From: Planctomycetota bacterium
GTDB lineage: Bacteria > Planctomycetota > Planctomycetia > Pirellulales > Pirellulaceae
DNA: 64,000 bases
Direction of reading: 5' to 3'
NCBI GenBank assembly: GCA_014381825.1
Contig: JACNKX010000143.1
Coordinates: 62,001-126,000, forward strand
Below are positions 47,346 through 55,486 of this stretch, piece after piece. Position 1 is the first letter of the stretch, and the number at the start of each line of letters is the position of its first letter. The notes beneath the pieces are model-generated. The model was not told the DNA's origin. It worked only from the letters and a program-made list of their open reading frames with translations, and did no database searches. A program made the position numbers and the translations under genes.

Positions 47346-47406
47346 TGCCACCGTTCCTCGATTCCGTTAGGATGCCGCTCATCAACCAACTCATAGGAGC
47401 AAGATC

Positions 47407-48528
47407 ATGCCGCGATTGGCTCGAGGGGAGTATCTGGTTCCTAGCGAAGTGCAAGTCGTTCATGCCGTGCAACGCTGTGTGAGACGAGCGTTTCTCTGCG
47501 GCAATGATGTTGTTACAGGGAAATCGTTTGAGCATCGGAGGCAGTGGATTCGTGATCGGATGGAGTTTCTCGCCTCGGTGTTTGCCATCGATTGTCTGAC
47601 CTATACCGTGTTGTCGAATCATCTGCATGTGGTGCTACGCAGTCGGCCGGATGTCGTGGCGACTTGGAGCGATGACGAGGCGGCTCGGCGTTGGCTGAAG
47701 CTGTTTCCACAACGGCGATTGGCGGACGGATCACCTGACGAAGCGACCGACGAAGAGGTCAACATGGTGACGGGTAATGCCGAACGACTGGCTGAAGTCC
47801 GGCGGCGGTTGTCGGATGTCAGTTGGTGGATGCGATGCACGGCGGAGAACATTGCTCGGCGAGCCAACAAGGAAGACCAATGCACGGGCCGGTTTTGGGA
47901 AGGCCGTTATAAGGCTCAGTTGTTGTTGGACGAAGCGTCGTTGTTGGCTTGTGCGGCGTATGTCGATTTGAATCCAGTGCGAGCCGCGTTGGCCAAGTCG
48001 CTGGAAGATTCCGAATACACGGGAGCCAAGGATCGCATCGATGACTTGAAAGAACGCAGCGAAGATGCGGTTGTCGTGCTGGCTGGCAAGTCGAACGAGC
48101 GAGGCAAACGAACGCGTGCGACTCATGCTTGGGAGCGGAGCCGGTGTCGTCGCAAGAGTGGTTGGATGAGTCCGCTGGAGATCAACGAGCGATCGGACGC
48201 GACCGGTGCCGATGCCAGTCCATGCGGTCGGCGCGCAAGCTTGAAGGGATTCCTGTCGATGTCGTTATCGAAGTATCTGGAGTTATTGGATTGGACGGGC
48301 CGTCAGCTTCGTTCCGGCAAGCGAGGCACGATCCCGTCGGAGTTGGCTCCTATCTTAGAGCGGCTGGGCTTAGATGCAGTCAGTTGGTGCGACTTGGTGC
48401 AAAAGTTCGGCAAGTTGTTCAAGCGAGCGGCAGGCACGGCGGCGAGTCTTTCATCGGAAGCCGCCCGGCGCGGGCAAAACTACTTACATGCGCCGGGGCT
48501 GAAGTTGCTCAGCCCTACATCAGGCTGA
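47407..48528 (+). CDS. REP-associated tyrosine (Y1/HUH) transposase
   Basis: A 373-residue protein. The core matches Y1 transposases of the RAYT/IS200-like group: CLTYTVLSNHLHVVLRSRPD with the HLH (HUH) metal-binding motif, WWMRCTAENIARRAN, CTGRFWEGRYKAQLLLDEASL and ACAAYVDLNPVRAAL, where a conserved Tyr is a candidate catalytic residue. The family nicks and joins single-stranded hairpins rather than using terminal inverted repeats. The C-terminal 110 residues are basic and variable. The last codons and stop lie inside the palindromic repeat at 48507-48530, and the gene overlaps the end of the convergent NCS2 permease by nine bases. Confidence 0.88.
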   Translation: MPRLARGEYLVPSEVQVVHAVQRCVRRAFLCGNDVVTGKSFEHRRQWIRDRMEFLASVFAIDCLTYTVLSNHLHVVLRSRPDVVATWSDDEAARRWLKLFPQRRLADGSPDEATDEEVNMVTGNAERLAEVRRRLSDVSWWMRCTAENIARRANKEDQCTGRFWEGRYKAQLLLDEASLLACAAYVDLNPVRAALAKSLEDSEYTGAKDRIDDLKERSEDAVVVLAGKSNERGKRTRATHAWERSRCRRKSGWMSPLEINERSDATGADASPCGRRASLKGFLSMSLSKYLELLDWTGRQLRSGKRGTIPSELAPILERLGLDAVSWCDLVQKFGKLFKRAAGTAASLSSEAARRGQNYLHAPGLKLLSPTSG

Positions 48529-48545
48529 ACGCGACGAGCCATCGC
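48492..48545 (+). repeat. Transposase 3'-end palindromic repeat
   Basis: The partner of 44246-44299. The hairpin GCTCAGCC (48507-48514) / GGCTGAAC (48523-48530) contains the stop codon of the transposase on the plus strand (48526-48528) and the stop codon of the NCS2 permease on the minus strand (48520-48522). Confidence 0.7.
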
Positions 48546-50205
48546 GTTCGTCTGCTTGCTGAAGCCAACAGTGCCAAACGAGTAACACTGCGGCGGTTAG
48601 CAGATATCCGCCACCGTATTGCAAGGGCGTTTCAATTGATGCCGCATCAAGATTCCATGGCAGAAACATTGGGCTGCCAGGCAATGGCGAGTGGATGACG
48701 CCGAAGAAGCTGCAAATCGCTGCGATTCCAAAGTAGACAGCACCGACGTTCAATCGCCGATCGATAATTGCAGCGAGTCCCGAAGCCCACAACAAGCTCG
48801 TCACAATGAACCCGCTCGCCAGAACTCGAACCGTTTGTAGTTCAAGTTGCAACGATTCGCTTAGCGACGCGATCGCAACACCTTGCGCAGCCAACTCTCC
48901 GAAGATCTTATCGATGAAGATCAATGCCAATGCGGCGAGTGCCGGAACGCAGGCCAAGGCGACGGCTGTGTAGTGTTTCTTCGCGGTGGCTTGGAAACTC
49001 TGAGCGGTGATCTCCAATCCGACGAACACAAGAATCGGAAACACCGTGGCCTTCGGAATGATCGCATAAAGATATCCGAAGTAACCAAGCAGTCCCGCTC
49101 CGCCGACGAACAGAGCGGTCGCCAACGTGTAAGCGGCTCGACCGCCCATCGCCTTGTAAGCAGGATGCCCGATGTAAGGTGTTGTTTGAATCACGCCGCC
49201 ACAGAGACTTGCCACGATCGTCGCTAATGCTTCGACGCCGATGACTTTCCGAGTATCAAAGTCATCGCCAGCCGCGGCGGCACTCTCGGTGCAATCGATC
49301 CCGCCGACGACTGTTCCGAGAGCGAAGGGAATTACGACGGGCAGGTACTGTAACGAATCCGGTAACACCGCGATCCACTCGAAGCGGAAGACGCCTAGCC
49401 ATTCATAAGGCAAGAGCCCTTGGCGAGCCTCTGCGAACTGTCCCCAATCGTGATGGATCACATCCAAGCCGACCATCAGGTAGTAGACGGCGCCGGCCAC
49501 GAGCGTCGCGGCCAAGGCTCCAGGGATTCTGCCCGGCACGCGAATCTTTGCGACGAGCGTGGTCAGCACAATGGCGAGCGCCACGAATCCAACTACCGGA
49601 TAGTGCATGATCTCGAGCAATGGCAGGAAGCTAATTAAGACGAGCGCGACGGCGGTTAGCGAACCAAGCAGCCCCGCGCGAGGGACGACACGTCTGACCC
49701 AGTTCGCTCCTAGAGCACAGGCAGTTTTGAACAACCCGCTCACGAAGATGGCGCAAATTCCAACATGCCATGTGTAAATCGCGGCATTCTCGACGGACAT
49801 GTTTTCCTTCGCGTGAAGGAATGCAGGTCCCAAAACAAAGAAGACCATGCCGAATGTGCTGGGCGTATCGAGACCTAACGGCATAGCGGTAACATCGTTA
49901 CGCCCTGTTCGACGTGCCAGCGAGAAGGCCATCCAGAAGAACAGGAGATCCCCCACCAGAACCCCAACCGCCGTCCCCGGAACCATGTAACGAAGGGCGA
50001 AGTTTGTAGGAAGTCCAAACACTACCGACAGCAAGCCGACTGCCAAAAGGAGGTCGGCGATGTTATCTAACATCAACCCAAAGAACGCGTTAACGTCGCC
50101 CGGCGCAGCCCATTGGTAACGCGATTTGGACACTTGGTTTCCGGTGGCACGGGTTTTGCGACGTATGCGAATCGTGAGTGTAAGTCGGCGGTTTGGTACT
50201 GTCAA
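48520..50205 (-). CDS. NCS2 family permease (xanthine/uracil-type transporter)
   Basis: A 561-residue inner-membrane protein with about 12-14 TM segments. NCS2-type features include DVNAFFGLMLDNIADLLLAV near the N-terminus, LGLDTPSTFG and a core CTESAAAAGDDFDTRKVIGV with SLCGGVIQTTPYIGHPAYKA. The family moves purines, pyrimidines or other small anions with protons or sodium; this branch, with the long C-terminal half, resembles the uncharacterised planctomycete members. The last dozen codons and the stop come from the transposase-end repeat. A predicted start at 50205 adds about 20 basic residues; a start at the QVSKSRYQW region is possible. Confidence 0.82.
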   Translation of the reverse strand: MTVPNRRLTLTIRIRRKTRATGNQVSKSRYQWAAPGDVNAFFGLMLDNIADLLLAVGLLSVVFGLPTNFALRYMVPGTAVGVLVGDLLFFWMAFSLARRTGRNDVTAMPLGLDTPSTFGMVFFVLGPAFLHAKENMSVENAAIYTWHVGICAIFVSGLFKTACALGANWVRRVVPRAGLLGSLTAVALVLISFLPLLEIMHYPVVGFVALAIVLTTLVAKIRVPGRIPGALAATLVAGAVYYLMVGLDVIHHDWGQFAEARQGLLPYEWLGVFRFEWIAVLPDSLQYLPVVIPFALGTVVGGIDCTESAAAAGDDFDTRKVIGVEALATIVASLCGGVIQTTPYIGHPAYKAMGGRAAYTLATALFVGGAGLLGYFGYLYAIIPKATVFPILVFVGLEITAQSFQATAKKHYTAVALACVPALAALALIFIDKIFGELAAQGVAIASLSESLQLELQTVRVLASGFIVTSLLWASGLAAIIDRRLNVGAVYFGIAAICSFFGVIHSPLPGSPMFLPWNLDAASIETPLQYGGGYLLTAAVLLVWHCWLQQADERDGSSRSA

Positions 50206-50351
50206 TTCGCACCATTAGACGTGATTCCCCAGCTGATTCGCGAATTCTGGTGCCGGTTGCTATGATGGCGGTTTGGACGAGAATCGTCATTTGCCATTCG
50301 GCTGACTCGTTCCTTCTTGAACTCTCGTCAACTTGATTGCGTACAGACAAA

Positions 50352-50990
50352 ATGGCCACCACGATCGAAAACTTCCAACAGGCCAGCTTCCAGCAAGAGC
50401 AGGAAGCTCAGATGACGGACGAGCAATTGCTCCTCCAATATCGTGCCACCGGTGATCGCTCCCTTTTTTCGGCGCTCGTACATCGGTATGAACGCGAGCT
50501 TTACAACTATCTATGCCGTTATCTTGGCAAACCCGAGATGGCGGAAGATGTGTTTCAAGCCACGTGCATGCTGCTGCATCAAAAGTGTCACCAATTCGAG
50601 GAAGGTCGCCGATTTCGACCGTGGTTGTATGCCGTGGCTACGAATGCTGCGATTGATGCTCAACGTCGTGATAAGCGACATCGGGCGGTTAGTCTTGACC
50701 GTGCGGGAGCAGGCAGCGACGATTCGGCCAAGTTGGTTGATATCTTGGTGAGTGAAGATCCCGATCCGCTGTCGCAGGCGAGTCGCCTGGAGAGTGGCGA
50801 ATGGGTCCAGCAAGCCCTCGACCAACTGTCCGACCAGATGCGAAACGTTGTCCATCTCGTGTACTATCAAGGATTGAAGTACCGCGAGGCAGCGGACGCG
50901 TTGGATATTCCGGTCGGCACGGTCAAGAGTCGTTTGAACGCAGCGATTCGGAAGCTGAACGAGTACTGGAACATGACTCACGCGGAATAG
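50352..50990 (+). CDS. ECF family RNA polymerase sigma factor
   Basis: A 212-residue protein from the ATG at 50352; the ATG at 50337 would add five residues. Region 2: LLLQYRATGDRSLFSALVHR, YNYLCRYLGKPEMAEDVFQA, then FRPWLYAVATNAAIDAQRRD. Region 4: QQALDQLSDQMRNVVHLVYY, LKYREAADALDIPVGTVKSR, with the helix-turn-helix at the end. The next gene, five bases downstream, encodes a membrane protein with an anti-sigma-like N-terminus, so the pair probably forms a sigma/anti-sigma unit. Confidence 0.93.
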   Translation: MATTIENFQQASFQQEQEAQMTDEQLLLQYRATGDRSLFSALVHRYERELYNYLCRYLGKPEMAEDVFQATCMLLHQKCHQFEEGRRFRPWLYAVATNAAIDAQRRDKRHRAVSLDRAGAGSDDSAKLVDILVSEDPDPLSQASRLESGEWVQQALDQLSDQMRNVVHLVYYQGLKYREAADALDIPVGTVKSRLNAAIRKLNEYWNMTHAE

Positions 50991-50995
50991 CTTAC

Positions 50996-51991
50996 GTGAA
51001 CGATCGAATTCGAGAGCAATTGCTGGGCTACTTGCTGGAAGCTCTGGACGACTCCGAACGAATCGAAGTCGAACAGCAACTGGCAGCTAATCCTGCGTTA
51101 CATGACGAGCTGGAATCGCTCGCGCTGACGTTGGAACCGCTCGCCGAAACCTACGAAGAATTCGAGCCGCCGGCTGGCTTGGCCGAGCGAACTTGTTCGC
51201 TGATCACGGAGCGGACGACGGTTGCTCCCGCTGGCAAGTATTTACACCCGGCAATGCCAGCCGAAGTCCGCGGCCGCAACCGTTTGTCGATTGCCGACGT
51301 CGTTGTCATGGCTGGAATCTGTTTGGCTGGCGCGATGCTCTTCTTCCCAGCGATCTCTCAAAGTCGCTACGCCGCACGGTTGCAGGCATGTCAAAACAAT
51401 CTTCGTCAGCTGGGATTCGCTTTGGTGGATTTCAGCGAGAAGGCGGGGCACGGTCACTTCCCGGAAGTTCCAGTCGAAGGTAATCGTGCTGTTGCCGGAA
51501 TCTACGCTCCCGTGTTGCTTGACGCTGGTTATCTGACTGACGAAAGCAGTATCATCTGTCCGAGTTCTGCTTTGGCGCAACGGAAAGACGTTTGGGAAGT
51601 GCCATCTCTCGACGAAATTGATCAAGCGTCAGGCCGGACGCTCGTCTTGATCCAGCGATCGATAGGCGGCAGCTATGGGTATAACCTTGGAGTTGTTATC
51701 GATGGTCGCCACCGAGCCCCACGAAACCTTGGGCGAGCAAGTTTTGCTTTAATGGCCGACGCCCCGAGCCTTCAGCTGGTGGGGCACAGCCGCTCCAATC
51801 ATGGCGGCAGCGGTGACAATATCCTCTACGAAGACGGGCACATCCGCTATGTCGTCGAGTCCAGTGCCGAGGGCGACGATCCCTTCGTGAATCGTTTGGG
51901 TTGGTTGGAAGCTGGCATCGACATCAACGATGCGGTCGTCGCTTCAAGCCCGACTCCTCCGTTCGTGACGAATGTCTCGTACGTGAAGTAG
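50996..51991 (+). CDS. Anti-sigma-like protein with DUF1559-type C-terminal domain
   Basis: A 331-residue protein from the GTG at 50996, five bases after the sigma stop. N-terminal residues 1-70 (IREQLLGYLLEALDDSERIE, QQLAANPALHDELESLALTL) look like the short anti-sigma domain seen in planctomycete sigma partners, but lack the Cys/His zinc motif. A TM helix (about 100-120, IADVVVMAGICLAGAMLFF) is followed by ARLQACQNNLRQLGFALVDF, the DUF1559 pseudopilin-like signature, and ends SNHGGSGDNILYEDGHIRYV, the H-x-DG-type closing motif of that family. It likely senses something outside the membrane and holds the sigma factor. Confidence 0.8.
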   Translation: MNDRIREQLLGYLLEALDDSERIEVEQQLAANPALHDELESLALTLEPLAETYEEFEPPAGLAERTCSLITERTTVAPAGKYLHPAMPAEVRGRNRLSIADVVVMAGICLAGAMLFFPAISQSRYAARLQACQNNLRQLGFALVDFSEKAGHGHFPEVPVEGNRAVAGIYAPVLLDAGYLTDESSIICPSSALAQRKDVWEVPSLDEIDQASGRTLVLIQRSIGGSYGYNLGVVIDGRHRAPRNLGRASFALMADAPSLQLVGHSRSNHGGSGDNILYEDGHIRYVVESSAEGDDPFVNRLGWLEAGIDINDAVVASSPTPPFVTNVSYVK

Positions 51992-52088
51992 TGCATCTGG
52001 TGCAGCGAGCAGTTCCTCGCACTTCCCCGCGGTAGACCCAGAAGTCGACCAGCGCGCCATCGATTAGTTCTTCGCCGCGCAGTTTTTT

Positions 52089-52104
52089 AATGAGCATGCT
52101 CATT
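52089..52104. promoter_or_regulatory. TetR operator 1 (perfect 16-bp palindrome)
   Basis: AATGAGCATGCTCATT reads the same on both strands. It shares the 14-bp core ATGAGCATGCTCAT with operator 2, centre to centre 51 bp, and sits upstream of the -35 box of the tetR promoter. Confidence 0.8.
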
Positions 52105-52111
52105 TTATCTC

Positions 52112-52140
52112 TTGCCAACTGGCAGACGGCCCGATATTAT
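52112..52140 (+). promoter_or_regulatory. Sigma-70-type promoter of tetR
   Basis: -35 TTGCCA (52112-52117), 17-bp spacer, -10 TATTAT (52135-52140). The start site would fall about 52146-52148, inside operator 2. Confidence 0.65.
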
Positions 52141-52155
52141 ATGAGCATGCTCATA
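52140..52155. promoter_or_regulatory. TetR operator 2 (perfect 16-bp palindrome)
   Basis: TATGAGCATGCTCATA, identical core to operator 1. It overlaps the last base of the -10 box and the predicted transcription start, 21 bp before the tetR ATG. Binding here should block transcription directly. Confidence 0.8.
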
Positions 52156-52176
52156 ATACGAGACCAAAGGTAACCG

Positions 52177-52782
52177 ATGCCTCGCATTACTGAAGAAGCC
52201 AAACAAGCGACGCGCAAACGAATTCTCGATACCGCCTTGAGTTTGTTCAAAAGCAAAGGATTCGAGCAGGCGACAACGCGTGATATTGCGAATGAAGCGG
52301 GAATTGCGGCGGGAACGCTTTTCAACTATTTCCCCGCCAAGGAAGACATCGTTATGGCATTAGTTACTGTGGCGTTAGCACGAGCGGCCGAAGAATTCGC
52401 CAAACAAAAACGCGAGGGAGCGTCGCTGGAGGAAGATTTGTTCCTGAACGTTTCCACCGGCTTAAGGCGGCTCAAGCCGTATCGCCGCTACGTCGGTCCT
52501 GTCTTGGAAACGACCTTGTCGCCGATGGTTGCTTCCGCATCGAACGAACAAGCGCAGGCAATCCGAGTCGCGCACCTCGAAAGAGTTCAAGAAGCGATCT
52601 CGAGTCATGGGCAAAGCCTGGCGACGTGGACAATCGCAATGCAGCTTTATTGGACGCTGTACACGGGCGTGTTGGCGTTCTGGGTGAACGACTCGTCGCC
52701 GAAGCAAGAAGACACCTTAGCCATGTTGGACCAATCGATTTCGATGTTCGTGAGCTGGCTTAAGGAACGAGGGAACGGATGA
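52177..52782 (+). CDS. TetR/AcrR family transcriptional regulator
   Basis: A 201-residue protein. The TetR helix-turn-helix is TTRDIANEAGIAAGTLFNYF (33-52), preceded by ATRKRILDTALSLFKSKGFE. The C-terminal two thirds is helical, the ligand-binding dimer region, with no recognisable effector. Two identical-core palindromes flank its own promoter, so self-repression is very likely. It heads a co-directional cluster: 59 bp to the first AarF-like gene, 27 bp to a sulfotransferase gene and 98 bp to a second AarF-like gene. Confidence 0.93.
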   Translation: MPRITEEAKQATRKRILDTALSLFKSKGFEQATTRDIANEAGIAAGTLFNYFPAKEDIVMALVTVALARAAEEFAKQKREGASLEEDLFLNVSTGLRRLKPYRRYVGPVLETTLSPMVASASNEQAQAIRVAHLERVQEAISSHGQSLATWTIAMQLYWTLYTGVLAFWVNDSSPKQEDTLAMLDQSISMFVSWLKERGNG

Positions 52783-52841
52783 AGCGACAGCGATCTTTGC
52801 GAAGCCGTGCCAACTATTCCTGTTTGTGAGGAGGTAGAACG

Positions 52842-54254
52842 ATGTCACTGAGCGTGGCGGAAATCCTTGAGGCCCTTCCGCGAGCCGACGATCCCGACGA
52901 ACGCGGCTTGTCCGCAGAAGCGACTCGCGCGTTGTTCGAAAAACTTTCGAAGCGACCGATGCCGACCGGCTCGTTGCATCGCCTGTGGAACCTCGGCGAC
53001 GTACACGCTCGCGTGGGCATCGCCTACCTCTTCTATTGGATTCGCAGTTGGTTTAAGTCGACGGATGCGCGACAACAGGACCTCGTCGAGACGAATCTGC
53101 GCGCCGCGCTGAAGCTACTGGAGATGATGGGCTATCTGCGCGGAGCCGTGATGAAGATGGGGCAAACGTTGGCCAATCTCAAGGACATCGCGCCGGACGA
53201 ATTCACTGATGTACTGGAGAAGCTGCACTTCGAGGCACCCGCAATGCACTATTCGCTGATCCGCGAACAACTTTGCAGCGAACTTGGCGGTGACCCGGAA
53301 GAGCTATTCGATGAATTTGAAACCGAGGCCTTTGCGGCGGCCTCGCTGGGACAAGTGCATCGTGCGCGACTGAAGACCGGAGAGCGAGTCGCGATCAAAG
53401 TCCAGTATCCTGGGATCGGTCGCACGATCCGGGCTGATTTGAGAAATCTCACGCCGCTGCTGCTACCAGCGAGGTTGACCAAGGACTGGGAGAACGTCAA
53501 GGCACAAGTGGACGAAGTGCGCCGCTCATTGGAGCGCGAAACTGACTACGAAGACGAAGCTCGTCTGTTGGAGAAGGCCCGCGACTTGTTTACCGAAGAC
53601 GACAACATCCTCGTGCCTCGTGTCTATCGGGAGTTTTCGACCGCTCGAGTATTGACGATGCAGTTCGTGGGCGGCGTCCACATCCACGACTTCTTATCGC
53701 TGAACCCATCGCAAGAAGCCCGCAACCAAGCCGCCGAACTCATGATGCGAGCCTGGTATCGGTTGCTGTACAAAGGCCGGATGGAGTACATCGATTGGCA
53801 TCCTGGAAACTTTCTGTTCCAGGACGGCAAGCTTGGGTTGATCGACATGGGCGGCGTTTGGTGCTTGAACGATGCGGCGTTTGACACAATGCTCCGAGCC
53901 GACCATGCGATGCAAACCGGTGACCGCAATGACATTTCTGACTTCGTGCGCCATTGGTGCGAGATCGGCGACGATCCATCGGATCAGGAGCGGCTATTGA
54001 AATCGGTCGAGTACTGTGAACACGTCTGGAAAGCGCGGATCCAGCCGGGCGTCATGGACTTTGGCGATGCAGAGGATCTGCGCAAGACCATCGACCTGCT
54101 GGCGGAGCTTACGAAGAAGCGTTACACACGCGGCCGTTCCGCCAGTCCCTTGGTCACACGGTGGGAGTTGGCCTACCGGACAATGCTTTACCGGCTGGGC
54201 GCGAAGATCGACGTCCATCCGATTCGCGATGAAGAAGTGAAGGTCACCTGCTGA
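52842..54254 (+). CDS. AarF/ABC1/UbiB family atypical kinase (copy 1)
   Basis: A 470-residue protein. A strong Shine-Dalgarno, GAGGAGGT (52828-52835), is six bases before the ATG. UbiB-family features: the KxGQ motif MKMGQ with K105 and Q108, the Ala-rich nucleotide loop AAASLGQVHRA (165-175), VAIKVQYPGI with Lys186, EREADYE-like LERETDYEDE, and DWHPGNF for the catalytic loop. The metal-binding DFG is replaced by DMG (LIDMGGV). Family members (UbiB, COQ8) are ATPases that aid ubiquinone or lipid metabolism. Copy 2 at 55487 is similar throughout, so the pair is a duplication around the sulfotransferase gene. Confidence 0.9.
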   Translation: MSLSVAEILEALPRADDPDERGLSAEATRALFEKLSKRPMPTGSLHRLWNLGDVHARVGIAYLFYWIRSWFKSTDARQQDLVETNLRAALKLLEMMGYLRGAVMKMGQTLANLKDIAPDEFTDVLEKLHFEAPAMHYSLIREQLCSELGGDPEELFDEFETEAFAAASLGQVHRARLKTGERVAIKVQYPGIGRTIRADLRNLTPLLLPARLTKDWENVKAQVDEVRRSLERETDYEDEARLLEKARDLFTEDDNILVPRVYREFSTARVLTMQFVGGVHIHDFLSLNPSQEARNQAAELMMRAWYRLLYKGRMEYIDWHPGNFLFQDGKLGLIDMGGVWCLNDAAFDTMLRADHAMQTGDRNDISDFVRHWCEIGDDPSDQERLLKSVEYCEHVWKARIQPGVMDFGDAEDLRKTIDLLAELTKKRYTRGRSASPLVTRWELAYRTMLYRLGAKIDVHPIRDEEVKVTC

Positions 54255-54281
54255 AGAGGCCGCGAACAGGAGTTAAATCGA

Positions 54282-55388
54282 GTGGCTTGGAGACACACAT
54301 TCATCGAACGTTTTGGCCCAGGCGGGCTCAGCGGGGTCGTGTTCGGCGATTGGTGGAACATGCTTCGCCAGAATCGGTTCGCCATCGACATGAAGTATTG
54401 GCCGCGAGCTGCCGTCATTACGTTCAGCAGTGTCCTCAACTCATGCTGGCGACGAGTGGAGAACCTTCTTTACGCTCGCAAGATCAAGCAAACCTCTGTC
54501 CCGCCACCGTTGTTTGTACTTGGGATTTGGCGAAGCGGAACGACGCACTTACACAACCTGTTGTCGAAGGATGACCGCTTTGCGTATCCCACGACCTACG
54601 AGGTTATTTTTCCGCATACGTTCCTGTGTACGGAGTCTTGGAATGCGAGCGCCATGCAGTCGTTTACTCCTCCGACCCGTCCGATGGACAACGTTAAGTA
54701 CGGGATAGGCGAACCCCAGGAAGACGAATTCGCTCTCGTTCCATCCGGACTCTCCTTCATGCTGGGGCTGCTGGCCTTTCCTCGCACGGGTGCCAAGTAT
54801 CGTCGCTTCCTGTCGCTGCGAGATGCGACGCCCGGCGAAGTCGATGCCTGGAAGTCCACCCTTCTGTGGTTTCTTCGAAAGCTAACACTCAAGCATGGAC
54901 GACCGTTGATCCTGAAGTCGCCGGGACACACAAGTCGGATCAAGGTGTTGTTGGAACTCTTCCCGGATGCGAAGTTCGTTCACATTCACAGAGATCCTTA
55001 TACCGTCTTTCAATCGACAGAGCACACTTGGACAAAGGTGATGTCGTGGTGGGCTCTGCAGGAGCCTGAACTGGATATTGACTTAGTCATACGTGACTAC
55101 ATCGAGGTCTTTGACGCTTTCTTTGAGCAGCGTCATTTGATTCCCGGAGAGAATTTCTGTGAGGTTGCGTTCGATGCGCTTGAGCGCGATCCAATGGGAC
55201 AGATGAGGCAAATCTACGACAAACTGAATCTGCCTGACTTCGACCACGTTGAACCGACGTTGCGAGACTATGTGCAATCCATCGACGGGTACTCGAGGAA
55301 CAGCTTTCCGGAGTTATCCGACGATATGCGAAACCGGCTAGCCCGTGAATGGAGCTGTTGCATTGAGGAATGGGGCTATGCGAAATGA
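54282..55388 (+). CDS. Sulfotransferase family protein
   Basis: A 368-residue protein. The GTG start is supported by AGGAG (54268-54272), nine bases upstream. The 5'-phosphosulfate loop is FVLGIWRSGTTHLHNLL with R84-S-G-T-T, and the 3'-phosphate-binding site is VHIHRDPYTVFQSTEH (Arg237, Ser245). LKSPGHTSRI and the conserved FALVPSGLSF region support a PAPS-dependent sulfotransferase fold. Substrate unknown. It lies between two AarF/UbiB-like kinases behind a TetR regulator, so a lipid or isoprenoid acceptor is plausible (inference). Confidence 0.9.
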   Translation: MAWRHTFIERFGPGGLSGVVFGDWWNMLRQNRFAIDMKYWPRAAVITFSSVLNSCWRRVENLLYARKIKQTSVPPPLFVLGIWRSGTTHLHNLLSKDDRFAYPTTYEVIFPHTFLCTESWNASAMQSFTPPTRPMDNVKYGIGEPQEDEFALVPSGLSFMLGLLAFPRTGAKYRRFLSLRDATPGEVDAWKSTLLWFLRKLTLKHGRPLILKSPGHTSRIKVLLELFPDAKFVHIHRDPYTVFQSTEHTWTKVMSWWALQEPELDIDLVIRDYIEVFDAFFEQRHLIPGENFCEVAFDALERDPMGQMRQIYDKLNLPDFDHVEPTLRDYVQSIDGYSRNSFPELSDDMRNRLAREWSCCIEEWGYAK

Positions 55389-55486
55389 GAAACGCGAAAC
55401 TGTTTGCGGCTTTCTCATGTATTACTTACTTCGCCGCTTGACAGATCAGGAACTGTGGAAAGAAATCTACTAGCGAGACACATGAC

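Larger units (their letters stand above)
47069..47406. other. Intergenic region upstream of transposase
   Basis: 338 bp holding the terminator at 47124-47151 and the tandem repeats at 47238-47345. The remaining 61 bp before the transposase ATG include an AT-poor stretch with no gene. Confidence 0.6.
47238..48545 (+). mobile_element. REP-associated tyrosine transposase element
   Basis: Proposed extent from the tandem 5' repeats to the end of the 3' hairpin repeat. The ends are inferred from repeat boundaries; no target duplication can be recognised. The partial repeats at 44246-44299 and 44465-44500 belong to the same family. Confidence 0.5.

Noticed and set aside
51924-52118. Divergent minus-strand small frame starting in operator 1
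   Set aside because: Its start codon is created by the palindrome and it runs antisense into the end of the DUF1559-type gene; there is no recognisable product, though a divergent transcript from the operator region cannot be excluded.
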